Part shown: one piece after another, positions 1-5,816 of the stretch | How positions within the stretch are numbered: position 1 is the stretch's first letter | Layout of the letters: every line of letters begins with the position of its first letter | Assembly (NCBI GenBank): GCA_905234355.1 | Contig: CAJOHP010000148.1 | Coordinates: 1 to 5,886, forward strand | Reading direction: 5' to 3' | Origin: an uncultured Prevotella sp. | GTDB taxonomy: Bacteria > Bacteroidota > Bacteroidia > Bacteroidales > Bacteroidaceae | DNA: 5,886 nt | The notes under the pieces: generated by a model | The model's input: the letters and a program-made list of their open reading frames with translations, nothing else | Database searches by the model: none | Told to the model about the DNA's origin: nothing | Made by a program: the position numbers and the translations under genes

Positions 1-1
1 G

Positions 2-754
2 GCTACAGGTTCAGAGATGGACGGCGGCTGTGTCATCAGCAATGTGGAGACAAACGAGAAATATGGCTACTTCGCACCCGACAACAACCCTGACGTGTCG
101 TTCCTCGACCCGACGAACACCTTCTCGGTCAGTGCCTATCAGACGGCCTGCGGCAGTGTGGACATCATGTCGCACATCTTCGACGTGGCCTATTTCAGTA
201 AGAAGCAGTCGATGGACATGTTGCTGCGCATTCAGGAAGAGGTGCTGAAGACGGTTGTGAAATATGCGCCTGTGGCTGTGAATAAGCCTGATGACTACGA
301 GGCTCGTGCCAACCTGATGTGGGCATCGTCGTGGGCACTCAACAACTTCCTCTACGACGGATTCTTCCAGGCTACCGTCTGCCACTCGATGGAACATGAG
401 CTGTCGGCCTTCTACGACATCACTCACGGCCACGGTCTGGCCATCCTCACCCCTCGCTGGCTGGCATACGTGCTTGACGAGGAGACGGCCCCCGTCATCC
501 AGCGCTTCGGCGTGAACGTCATGGGACTGGACGGCTCGCTGCCCGTAATGGAAGGAGCCAAAGCCGCCATCCAGGCTCTTGAGACCTTCTTCTTCGAGAC
601 CCTTGGGCTGAAGCCTCGCCTCTCAGACCTCGGCATCGACGACAAGAACTTTGCGGCAATGGCTCGTAAGGCCTGTGGTGCAGAAGGCATCCTCCACGGC
701 TTCACTGATCTGACCCCTGCCGATGTTGAGAAGATTTTCAGAATGTGTCTGTAA
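2..754 (+). CDS. Iron-containing alcohol/aldehyde dehydrogenase, YqhD/butanol-dehydrogenase type (5' partial)
   Basis: This is the C-terminal 250 residues of a group III metal-dependent alcohol dehydrogenase, a cytoplasmic NAD(P)H-linked enzyme that interconverts aldehydes and alcohols. The reading frame is open from base 2 and begins ATGSEMDGG, the conserved motif that follows the nucleotide-binding half, so the true start lies upstream of the window and the ATG at 17 is internal. The catalytic metal ligands of the family are all present: Asp and His in GSVDIMSH (about residues 54 and 58 of the visible part), His in MEHELS (about 132) and His in DITHGHG (about 142). The metal-binding helical domain runs to a normal C-terminus ending FRMCL. 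Full-length relatives have about 385-390 residues, so roughly 135 are missing. YqhD-like relatives reduce a range of short-chain and toxic aldehydes; the substrate here cannot be read from sequence. The gene is followed after 15 bases by an acetyltransferase remnant, suggesting a former operon. Confidence 0.94.
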   Translation, partial: ATGSEMDGGCVISNVETNEKYGYFAPDNNPDVSFLDPTNTFSVSAYQTACGSVDIMSHIFDVAYFSKKQSMDMLLRIQEEVLKTVVKYAPVAVNKPDDYEARANLMWASSWALNNFLYDGFFQATVCHSMEHELSAFYDITHGHGLAILTPRWLAYVLDEETAPVIQRFGVNVMGLDGSLPVMEGAKAAIQALETFFFETLGLKPRLSDLGIDDKNFAAMARKACGAEGILHGFTDLTPADVEKIFRMCL

Positions 755-769
755 CTATTAGATAAGAAT

Positions 770-942
770 ATGGAAGAAATAAGGATTGACATGCGCAAGC
801 AGACCCCGGAAGAGGTGGCGCAAGGCATGAAGGAGGCGCAGCTATGCTTCAAACTGAATCATACTATGCCCTATACCGATGAGTATAACAGCCTGTTGAA
901 GTAGCCGCCAACGCCCAGCTGATTTCCAACAACCACGACCCA
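770..942 (+). pseudogene. Remnant of a sugar (maltose/galactoside-type) O-acetyltransferase, internally deleted and truncated
   Basis: An ATG at 770 opens a 44-codon frame ending in TAG at 902-904. Its product starts MEEIRIDMRKQTPEEVAQG and continues with CFKLNHTMPYTDEYNSLLK, which matches the N-terminal cap of maltose/galactoside O-acetyltransferases. Directly at the stop, but in a different frame (codons starting at 901), the sequence reads VAANAQLISNNHDP, the conserved beta-helix segment carrying the catalytic-region NNHDP motif of the same family. In intact proteins I estimate these pieces lie about 50-60 residues apart, so an internal stretch is gone, and after NNHDP the similarity stops, so the C-terminal part of roughly 80-90 residues is also lost. 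Intact members transfer acetyl from acetyl-CoA to sugars as a left-handed hexapeptide-repeat trimer; this copy cannot fold that way. It lies 15 bases after the Fe-ADH gene and runs into the 3' end of the convergent flavoprotein gene. The family identification is from recalled motifs. Confidence 0.82.
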
Positions 943-947
943 GATGT

Positions 948-1421
948 TCATGGCCGTGACGCAGAGAATCTCTCGCCTACGAAACCGTTGCCGACCTCGC
1001 CTGTAATGAGGTCAAAGTGCTGGAGTACTGGCGGGGTCGGCGACAGGTCGTAATAGTCCATCTCTGCTATTGGCAGGCAGAAGTATTCCATTTGGTCGTA
1101 GCTGGTATAGAGGCGCTGTAGCACATCGTTATGGTCGTATATCCATCGCTTCACATCATCCTCCACGTTAAAGTTCACCATCCCAGAGCATCGGACGGAA
1201 ATATTATCTGCGTAGGCCAGTATCTCCACATTGGGATTCTGACGTAACTCCCGATAGACAGCCTTCTTTGCAGAAGTGGCAAAGTAGAGGACATGCCCTT
1301 CCTGCTTCATCACCTGGAAGATGCGCAACTTGGGCAGATTGCCCTCGCTAGTGGCAAGGGCAATCTCTTTGTGGTCGCGAAGGAACTGAATTGCTTTCTC
1401 AAACATCGCCAGGCTTACCAT
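948..1421 (-). CDS. Pyridoxamine 5'-phosphate oxidase-like flavin-binding protein
   Basis: A 157-residue protein with the split-barrel fold features of the pyridoxamine 5'-phosphate oxidase-like family, which bind FMN (some bind F420 or heme) as small cytoplasmic dimers. Visible signs are the N-terminal helix and strand FEKAIQFLRDHKEIALATSEG, then PKLRIFQVMKQEGHVLYFATS (the segment that contacts flavin phosphate in relatives), KKAVYRELRQNPNVEILAY, and SVRCSGMVNF. The C-terminal part with DYYDLSPTPPVLQHFDL and GEVGNGFVGERF is typical of a Bacteroidales subgroup. True PdxH enzymes are longer, so I would not assign vitamin B6 synthesis. The ATG at 1419-1421 is preferred over a second ATG five codons on because AGGAAG lies 7 bases before it. 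It overlaps the end of the cupin gene by 7 bases, implying coupled translation. The last residues SASRP after GERF are encoded next to the deleted acetyltransferase region and may be an altered tail. Confidence 0.85.
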   Translation of the reverse strand: MVSLAMFEKAIQFLRDHKEIALATSEGNLPKLRIFQVMKQEGHVLYFATSAKKAVYRELRQNPNVEILAYADNISVRCSGMVNFNVEDDVKRWIYDHNDVLQRLYTSYDQMEYFCLPIAEMDYYDLSPTPPVLQHFDLITGEVGNGFVGERFSASRP

Positions 1422-1870
1422 TTCAGTTCTTCCTGTAGTATCACACCATCAGTCATGGGACTGTCAGCCTCCGTGAAGGCATTGGCCTTGTACTGTATGC
1501 AGAGCATGGTAAGGTTCTGCTTGCCTGTGTTCTTCAGCGCACGCTTGCCATCGGGAGCCACACGGACGATGGTGCCCTCGCTGACGGGGAAGATCTCGCC
1601 GTCCACCTGATACTCGCCCTCACCCTTCAGGATGATGTACAGCTCCTCGTGCGTCTTGTGCGTATGCAGGAAACCACTGTCCTGACCAGGCACCAGCGTC
1701 TGGAAACTCAACTCACTGCCTGTGGCACCCACGGCCTGACCAGCAAACACCTTGCCCTGGATCGTCACGCCAGGCCCCATCGGCAGCACGTGCTCGATAA
1801 TCTCGTCCATCTTACCCACGCTCACTGCGCTGTAGTTCTTACCTGTCTTAATTGTCTCAATCTGTTTCAT
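1415..1870 (-). CDS. Small cupin-domain protein
   Basis: A 151-residue single-domain cupin, presumably cytoplasmic since no signal peptide is seen. The first cupin motif is clear: GFLHTHKTHEELYIILKGEG with His69, His71 and Glu75/Glu76 as likely metal ligands. The second motif region, FPVSEGTIVRVAPDGKRALKN, keeps the P-x-G turn and Asn but has Arg110-Ala111 where canonical cupins carry the third metal-binding His, so metal binding may be altered or a neighbouring His74 may take part. The cupin fold is used by isomerases, dioxygenases and sensors; function is not assignable here. I start at the ATG 1868-1870 (MKQIETIKTGKNYS). A GTG at 1907-1909 would add 13 residues (GINRTHL and onward), but those bases are a leader element also found before an unrelated gene in another frame, so they are probably not coding. 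The gene overlaps the flavoprotein gene by 7 bases and probably leads a two-gene operon. Confidence 0.86.
   Translation of the reverse strand: MKQIETIKTGKNYSAVSVGKMDEIIEHVLPMGPGVTIQGKVFAGQAVGATGSELSFQTLVPGQDSGFLHTHKTHEELYIILKGEGEYQVDGEIFPVSEGTIVRVAPDGKRALKNTGKQNLTMLCIQYKANAFTEADSPMTDGVILQEELKW
1429..1434 (-). promoter_or_regulatory. Shine-Dalgarno-like site of the flavoprotein gene
   Basis: On the minus strand AGGAAG stands 7 bases before the ATG at 1421, inside the last codons of the cupin gene. Because Bacteroidota rely little on such sites, this one is notable, and it favours the first of two possible ATG starts. Confidence 0.45.
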
Positions 1871-1886
1871 TGTTCTTATACGTTTA

Positions 1887-1915
1887 AGGTGGGTTCTATT
1901 AATTCCCACGGTTTG
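1887..1915 (-). promoter_or_regulatory. Leader hairpin element, copy 1 (before cupin gene)
   Basis: A 29-base stretch that recurs without mismatch at 5788-5816. On the minus (transcript) strand it holds an inverted repeat, GTGGG and CCCAC, around the 11-base interior AATTAATAGAA, followed by CT. It sits in the likely 5' untranslated region, 16 bases before the cupin ATG and about 24 bases after the predicted transcription start. Translation would give GINRTHL, here in frame with the cupin gene, but in copy 2 the frame differs, so it acts as DNA or RNA rather than protein. I recall this sequence as frequent before genes in Prevotella and Bacteroides, but cannot name a described motif. It may be a 5' UTR structure affecting translation or stability, or a protein-binding site. 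Confidence 0.72.
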
Positions 1916-1945
1916 TTAAATTGTTACTTGTTTCTTAACTGAGCG

Positions 1946-1977
1946 CAAAGGTACGGCAACTTTTTCACTCCCACAAG
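1946..1977 (-). promoter_or_regulatory. Bacteroidota-type promoter for the cupin-flavoprotein operon
   Basis: On the minus strand TACCTTTG (1946-1953) matches the Bacteroidota -7 consensus TAnnTTTG exactly. CTTG at 1974-1977 lies 20 bases upstream, where the -33 TTTG box is expected, with one mismatch. Transcription would begin around 1939-1941, leaving a leader of about 70 bases that contains the hairpin element. Confidence 0.65.
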
Positions 1978-1984
1978 AAGGCAC

Positions 1985-2069
1985 CAAAAGGTGACATAGT
2001 TACCAAACGGTAGGAATTGTGATGTTATCAGACTTCCGCAAAAGTGACATTAACTTAGATTAACTAAGT
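1985..2069. promoter_or_regulatory. Candidate operator cluster upstream of the cupin promoter
   Basis: This stretch is rich in short symmetries that no gene explains. GGTGACATAGTTACC (1990-2004) is a near-palindrome with one mismatch; TACC-AAAC-GGTA (2001-2012) overlaps it; TGAT-GTT-ATCA lies at 2020-2030; ACTTAG-ATTAA-CTAAGT is perfect at 2053-2069. In addition GTGACAT occurs twice, at 1991-1997 and 2044-2050, each preceded by CAAAAG or CAAAA. The cluster is about 50 to 130 bases upstream of the predicted cupin transcription start, a position suited to an activator or a looping repressor. The regulator is not in the window. Short AT-rich palindromes arise by chance, so this is a suggestion. 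Confidence 0.35.
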
Positions 2070-2114
2070 ATTGAGGATCGGTGCATGCGCCGCTGTTTTT
2101 TTTAGGCCTTTGGG

Positions 2115-2157
2115 CCAAAAACAAAAGTCGCTCGTCCGGGCTGTTGCCGGGCGAGCG
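2115..2157 (-). terminator. Intrinsic terminator of the beta-barrel protein gene
   Basis: The inverted repeat at 2129-2157 has 11-base arms (CGCTCGTCCGG and CCGGGCGAGCG on the plus strand) with one G-T wobble and a 7-base loop. Read on the minus strand it is followed by ACTTTTGTTTTTGG, a T-rich tract. It begins 20 bases past the stop of the beta-barrel gene, as expected for a rho-independent terminator, and separates that gene from the cupin operon. Confidence 0.82.
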
Positions 2158-2177
2158 CTATTGTTGGGTATGGACAG

Positions 2178-2801
2178 TTAGAAGTTTATGCCGAAGTTGG
2201 CGAAGAAGTTGCCAGTGTGAGCCGATGCGTCGGCAGGGTTGTCCTTGGCGATGTCGGCCACGCCAAACTGGTAGCCCAGCTCGAGATAGAGCTTGTTATA
2301 CTCTGCACCGCAGCCCACCTTGAAGCCCATGTCGGGACGGCGCATGAAGTCATAGGAGCTGTCCTTCTCCTTGATTATGTTGCCGGAACCGTCTGTTGTC
2401 TCATACTTGTGCTGTCCGGCTATGCCTATCGAGAAGTAGGGTCCGATGAAAGGCAGGACGGCAATGTCGTCGCTCACCTGCACGCCATACTTGATGAGGA
2501 TGGGAATCTCGAGGTAGTTCAGGCTCAGGTCCTTGGCGCCGCGTCCGGCGTAGTAGAGTCCACTCTCTACGAACACCGGGGTGGTCTCGCTGACGCGCAG
2601 TCCGATGACGCCTCCGAGTGTCATGCCCACCTTCGACTTGACATCCTCGGCGTACTTGCCGGTGATGGTCGATACGTTCATGCCCAGTCGCAGGCCATAG
2701 TAGACGCTGCTCTCAGAGAGGGAGAAGCCGCCGCTACTGTACTGTGCCAATGCTGGTACGGCAAGGATGGCAGCCACGATGGAAAGGAAAAATTTCTTCA
2801 T
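2178..2801 (-). CDS. Secreted outer-membrane beta-barrel protein (porin-family, OMP_b-brl type)
   Basis: A 207-residue protein with a clear signal peptide: MKKFF, a hydrophobic core (LSIVAAILAVPA) and an ALA-Q cleavage site after about residue 19. The mature part has alternating strands typical of small outer-membrane beta-barrels: YYGLRLGMNVSTI, KVGMTLGGVIGLRV, FVESGLYYAGRG, YLEIPILIKYGV, AVLPFIGPYFSIGIAG, MGFKVGCGAEY, KLYLELGYQFGVADI and a final strand ending FFANFGINF with C-terminal Phe, the signal recognised by the BAM assembly machinery. The pattern, notably LEIPILIKYG and GPYFSIGIAG, fits the Bacteroidota outer-membrane protein beta-barrel family (Pfam OMP_b-brl_2-like), whose members are mostly of unknown function. 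About eight strands can be counted. The gene has its own promoter and a strong terminator, so it is probably monocistronic. It could be a structural or adhesive surface protein; nothing shows transport specificity. Confidence 0.88.
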   Translation of the reverse strand: MKKFFLSIVAAILAVPALAQYSSGGFSLSESSVYYGLRLGMNVSTITGKYAEDVKSKVGMTLGGVIGLRVSETTPVFVESGLYYAGRGAKDLSLNYLEIPILIKYGVQVSDDIAVLPFIGPYFSIGIAGQHKYETTDGSGNIIKEKDSSYDFMRRPDMGFKVGCGAEYNKLYLELGYQFGVADIAKDNPADASAHTGNFFANFGINF

Positions 2802-2843
2802 GTTGTTTGCTTTTTGGGGTTAATATTATGTTATACGATGCTG

Positions 2844-2875
2844 CAAAGTAACACATTTTTTTTCGTTTACGCAAG
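2844..2875 (-). promoter_or_regulatory. Probable promoter of the beta-barrel protein gene
   Basis: On the minus strand TTACTTTG (2844-2851) differs from TAnnTTTG at one base, and CTTG (2872-2875) lies 20 bases upstream, the same spacing and -33 variant seen before the cupin gene. The start of transcription would be near 2838, giving an AT-rich leader of about 35 bases. Confidence 0.5.
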
Positions 2876-2895
2876 CATTTTTCCGAAAAAATGCT
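2874..2895 (-). terminator. Inverted repeat overlapping the M16 stop codon, possible weak terminator
   Basis: Perfect 9-base arms AGCATTTTT and AAAAATGCT enclose a 4-base loop (TCGG on the minus strand). The TAG stop of the M16 gene (2894-2896) lies partly in one arm. No separate T tract follows on the minus strand; the T run is inside the stem. It may end M16 transcription inefficiently or protect the 3' end, and its other edge touches the -33 box of the next gene. Confidence 0.4.
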
Positions 2896-5779
2896 ATCTC
2901 CACACGTCGTTCTTCTTCAGCTGCACCACTCTGCCATATTTTTGCAACGTCTGGAAGTCGGTGAGCTTCTTGTCGCCCACGACGATCCACACGCGCTTGT
3001 TGTTGGCCACATGGTCTTGGTGGTATTGCTCCACTTGCTCCTGGTTGATGCTTGGTGCCAGACGGACGTAGTGCTCGTCGGGGTCGCTCTGGTAGCCGGT
3101 GAGGCGCTGGTCTGCAATAAAGGCGGGCATGCTTCTGAAGGAGGGGTAGGCGTTCTGTACGTCGTTGAGCATCTCCTGTCTTGTGGCTTCGAAGTTCTCG
3201 GCGTTCATGGGCATGTGATGCAGCAGCGAGTCGACGGTGTGCATGGCTGCGGGTGTCTTGTCGGCCTGTGTGCCGGTGATGGTGACGAAGGCCATCGGGT
3301 CGGTGGCATGTCTTGCCATGTCGGGCTTGCTGAGCATGCCTCCAGTGCTGTAGGCCAGCGAGCGAAATTCGCGCACATTCTGGAAGAGCACGCTCGCCAT
3401 GCCTCCGCCCATGTAGCGGCTCCACAGGTCGGCGGTGACCCGTCCCAGCCATGAGGGCTCGGCTGCGAGCGACTCCACGCTGACCACGTAGTTCTGTCGC
3501 GACTTGGGCACGTGGTAGAAGAAGACCAGGTTGTCCTGCTGCTCCTGTGTGCGGACGTAGTCGTCGGCCCCGGCCTTGTGGCATCGTCCGAGCGGCAGTG
3601 TCTCGCGGGCTATGCGTGCCAGCTCGTCGGGAGGAGTCTGTCCGCAGAAGATGAGCTCGCAGTCATAGGTGGTCAGTTCGTCGAGCAGTGCCAGCAGGCG
3701 CTCGTTGGTCAGTGCCTTGGCCTCGCTTGCCGATGTCTGTCGCAGGTAGCTGCTCCTGGGGCCATAGAGCACCCAGGAGAGCACAGCCCTCATCACGTCG
3801 TCTTTCTCCTCGCCGAAGGACTTGTCGGCTACGCGGACGCCTTGCTTGGTGTCCCTGAGTGCCTTGTCGTCGCCCTTGGCGTGGCCGAGGAAGTGAGCCA
3901 GCAGTCGCAGTGCCGGTCGTAGCTGGTTCTCACGTCCGGTGATGGTAAAGCTGAAGGTGCGTTTGCCGGCCTCTATGCCGAAGTCCACGCCCATGCGCAG
4001 CCAGGCTGTCTCCATCTGCTGCTTGGTCAGCGAGTCGGTGCCCAGCGAGCTCAGATAGCTGTCGAGACAGCCGAGCAGCGGTGTGTGGCGCTTGCCGTCG
4101 AGGAAGCGCAGGGTGAGCGAGAAGATGTCGTTCATGGTGTTTTCCGTCGAGTAGAGCTTGACGTGGGGTGTGACATCGGTGCACTGGGCAGCATGCTCGA
4201 AGTCGACGGTGCGTATGGCTTTGGTGTCTACCGGCATCTGCTCGAGCTGTCGTGCGAAGTCCGACTTGGCCCCGTTGTTCTTCGGCTCCACGGGTTTGTA
4301 GCCCGGCTGCTTGAGCGTCTCTTTGTCGCTTTTCCCATATTTCTTGACGAAGGTGATGTGGTCGTCGGTGTAGTATTTTTGTGCTGCATGCATCACGTCG
4401 TCGCGTGTGATGGTGCGCAGCTGCTCCAGCTGCTGCATGACGGTCTGCCACGACTGTCCCTGCGAGAAGGCGTCGAGCATAAGTGCTGCCCGTGAGTCGA
4501 TGGTTTCGAGTGCTTGCTCGGCCTCGCGCAGAGCGTCGTGCCGCACGGCCTCGAGCTGCTCGTCGGTGAAGTCGCCCTGCTTGATGCGCTCCATCTGCCT
4601 GCGGCAGGCGTCTACAGCCTTCTGTTTCTTGCCGAAGGGCAGCTTGGGCACGACGGCCAGTATCTGCATGCCGGCATCGCAGAAGGCCGTGCGTGTCGCC
4701 ATGGCCATGAGCAGGGCGTGGTCGTTCATGAGCGAGTCGAGCAGTCCGGCCTTGCCGTTGGTGAGCAGGGCGTTGGCCAGGTCGAGGGCATTGGCGTCGG
4801 GGTCGAAGTCGGTGGGTGCCTGGCTCACCTGTGCCACTATCTTGACGAGGGGCAGGGGCAGCTTGATGCCTACGCGCTCGCCAGTCTTGACAGGTGGCAT
4901 GACGGCCTTGGTACGCTGTGGCACGGGGCCTGTGGGCAGTCGTCCGAAGGTCTGCTCGAGCAGGGGTGCCAGTGAGTCGGCCACGATGTCACCGCAGAGC
5001 AGCAGGCCCATGTTGGGTGCCACGTAGTACTTGCGGAAGAACTGCACCATGTCGCTCAGCCGCGGGTTTTTCAGGTTGTCGGTGGTACCCAGGATGGGCT
5101 GGGCATAGGGCTGGTCGCGGAAGATGACGGCGAGGGCCTTGTCGAGTGCGTCGCCCATCTCGTCGGCGGAGCTGTTCTTCTCCTCATACACATTCTCCAG
5201 CTCGGCCTGGAAGAGGCGGAACACGGGGCTTATGAAGCGCTCGCTGCTGAGCCAGCACCACTGCGCGATGTATTGCGGCATGAAGGTGTTGTGGTAGTAG
5301 GTCACGTCCATGCCTGTGGCGGCGTTGAGGTCGCTGCCTCCGTAGCGGGAGATGAGGCGGCTGTACTCGTTGGGTATGGCGTAGTCGGCAGCGCGCAGGC
5401 TCAGCTCGTTGATGCGCTGCTGTATGGCCGTGCGCCGCTGCTGGTCGGTGGTGCGGCTGAGCAAGTCGTATTGCGCCGAGATGCTGTCGAGCCAGGGACG
5501 CTCGCGGGCGTAGTCGGTGGTGCCCATGCGCTCGGTGCCCTTAAACATGATGTGCTCGAAGTAGTGAGCGATGCCCGTGCCGGGACAGTCCTTGGCACCG
5601 GCACGCACCACCACGGCGCCGTAGACCTTGGGCTGTGAGTGGTCTTCGTTGAGCCAGACGGTCATGCCGTTGCTCAGTGTCATCTCCTTCACTTGCAGCT
5701 GGGGCAGTACCTGGGCCATGAGCGTGTGGGCTGCGGCGGCGAGCAGAAATGTCAGGGAGGAAAGTCTTTTCATTGTCAT
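2894..5779 (-). CDS. Periplasmic M16 (insulinase/pitrilysin) family zinc metallopeptidase
   Basis: A 961-residue M16 peptidase. A signal peptide (KRLSSLTFLLAAAAHTLMA, cleavage before Gln23) sends it to the periplasm. The inverted zinc motif HxxEH is present as HYFEH (residues 72-76), with the third ligand probably among Glu193/Glu195 in AELENVYEEK. The spacing of about 120 residues, longer than the roughly 75 of classical members, comes from a helical insert (about 90-150) that I recall as usual in Bacteroidales homologues. M16 domains follow in order: catalytic N-terminal repeat, inactive repeat (about 250-480), a linker, and a C-terminal half without a zinc motif but with the substrate-contact segment VREFRSLAYSTGG (Arg806, Tyr810). 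Such two-half enzymes form a closing chamber that degrades peptides; E. coli PqqL is a comparable periplasmic protein. A second ATG at 5771-5773 gives 959 residues, places the leader element 14 bases away as in the cupin gene, and is equally plausible as the start. Confidence 0.92.
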   Translation of the reverse strand: MTMKRLSSLTFLLAAAAHTLMAQVLPQLQVKEMTLSNGMTVWLNEDHSQPKVYGAVVVRAGAKDCPGTGIAHYFEHIMFKGTERMGTTDYARERPWLDSISAQYDLLSRTTDQQRRTAIQQRINELSLRAADYAIPNEYSRLISRYGGSDLNAATGMDVTYYHNTFMPQYIAQWCWLSSERFISPVFRLFQAELENVYEEKNSSADEMGDALDKALAVIFRDQPYAQPILGTTDNLKNPRLSDMVQFFRKYYVAPNMGLLLCGDIVADSLAPLLEQTFGRLPTGPVPQRTKAVMPPVKTGERVGIKLPLPLVKIVAQVSQAPTDFDPDANALDLANALLTNGKAGLLDSLMNDHALLMAMATRTAFCDAGMQILAVVPKLPFGKKQKAVDACRRQMERIKQGDFTDEQLEAVRHDALREAEQALETIDSRAALMLDAFSQGQSWQTVMQQLEQLRTITRDDVMHAAQKYYTDDHITFVKKYGKSDKETLKQPGYKPVEPKNNGAKSDFARQLEQMPVDTKAIRTVDFEHAAQCTDVTPHVKLYSTENTMNDIFSLTLRFLDGKRHTPLLGCLDSYLSSLGTDSLTKQQMETAWLRMGVDFGIEAGKRTFSFTITGRENQLRPALRLLAHFLGHAKGDDKALRDTKQGVRVADKSFGEEKDDVMRAVLSWVLYGPRSSYLRQTSASEAKALTNERLLALLDELTTYDCELIFCGQTPPDELARIARETLPLGRCHKAGADDYVRTQEQQDNLVFFYHVPKSRQNYVVSVESLAAEPSWLGRVTADLWSRYMGGGMASVLFQNVREFRSLAYSTGGMLSKPDMARHATDPMAFVTITGTQADKTPAAMHTVDSLLHHMPMNAENFEATRQEMLNDVQNAYPSFRSMPAFIADQRLTGYQSDPDEHYVRLAPSINQEQVEQYHQDHVANNKRVWIVVGDKKLTDFQTLQKYGRVVQLKKNDVWR

Positions 5780-5787
5780 CTGTCTTT

Positions 5788-5816
5788 AGGTGGGTTCTAT
5801 TAATTCCCACGGTTTG
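5788..5816 (-). promoter_or_regulatory. Leader hairpin element, copy 2 (before M16 peptidase gene)
   Basis: Identical over 29 bases to 1887-1915. The GTGGG/CCCAC inverted repeat ends 8 bases before the ATG at 5779 and 14 before the ATG at 5773. Here the GTG of the element is not in frame with the downstream gene, which argues against an N-terminal extension. Upstream, 5817-5886 is AT-rich non-coding sequence in which I find no convincing TAnnTTTG box, so the promoter may lie outside the window or be divergent from consensus. Confidence 0.72.

Noticed and set aside
424..852. Minus-strand frame of 142 codons over the Fe-ADH end and acetyltransferase start
   Set aside because: Antisense to a clear Fe-ADH; no homology pattern recognised.
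1871..1909. GTG-initiated N-terminal extension of the cupin (GINRTHL and onward)
   Set aside because: The bases belong to the repeated leader element, which is out of frame before the M16 gene; the family-like sequence starts at MKQIETIK.
2105..2116. GGCC-TTTG-GGCC inverted repeat next to the terminator
   Set aside because: Arms of only 4 bases and followed by an A run on the minus strand; likely part of the terminator's downstream sequence, not a separate signal.
2802..2830. Possible third copy of the leader hairpin before the beta-barrel gene (AATATTAACCCC)
   Set aside because: Only a loose resemblance to the AT-rich interior and CCC; no GTGGG/CCCAC stem.
2217..3071. Long plus-strand open frame (284 codons) opposite the beta-barrel gene and M16 3' end
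   Set aside because: It runs across the promoter region, both gene ends and an intergenic gap, has no recognisable domain, and lies antisense to two well-supported secreted proteins. Open antisense frames are expected from their codon bias.
2826..3584. Minus-strand frame of 252 codons overlapping the M16 gene
   Set aside because: Arg/Ala/His-rich, low-plausibility protein in the wrong frame of the M16 gene, which is certain from its HxxEH motif and length.
3512..5638. Several plus-strand open frames (e.g. 3512-3922, 4085-4495, 4407-5027, 4514-4975, 5273-5638) opposite M16
   Set aside because: Compositional shadows of the GC-rich M16 gene; no start signals or domain-like sequence.
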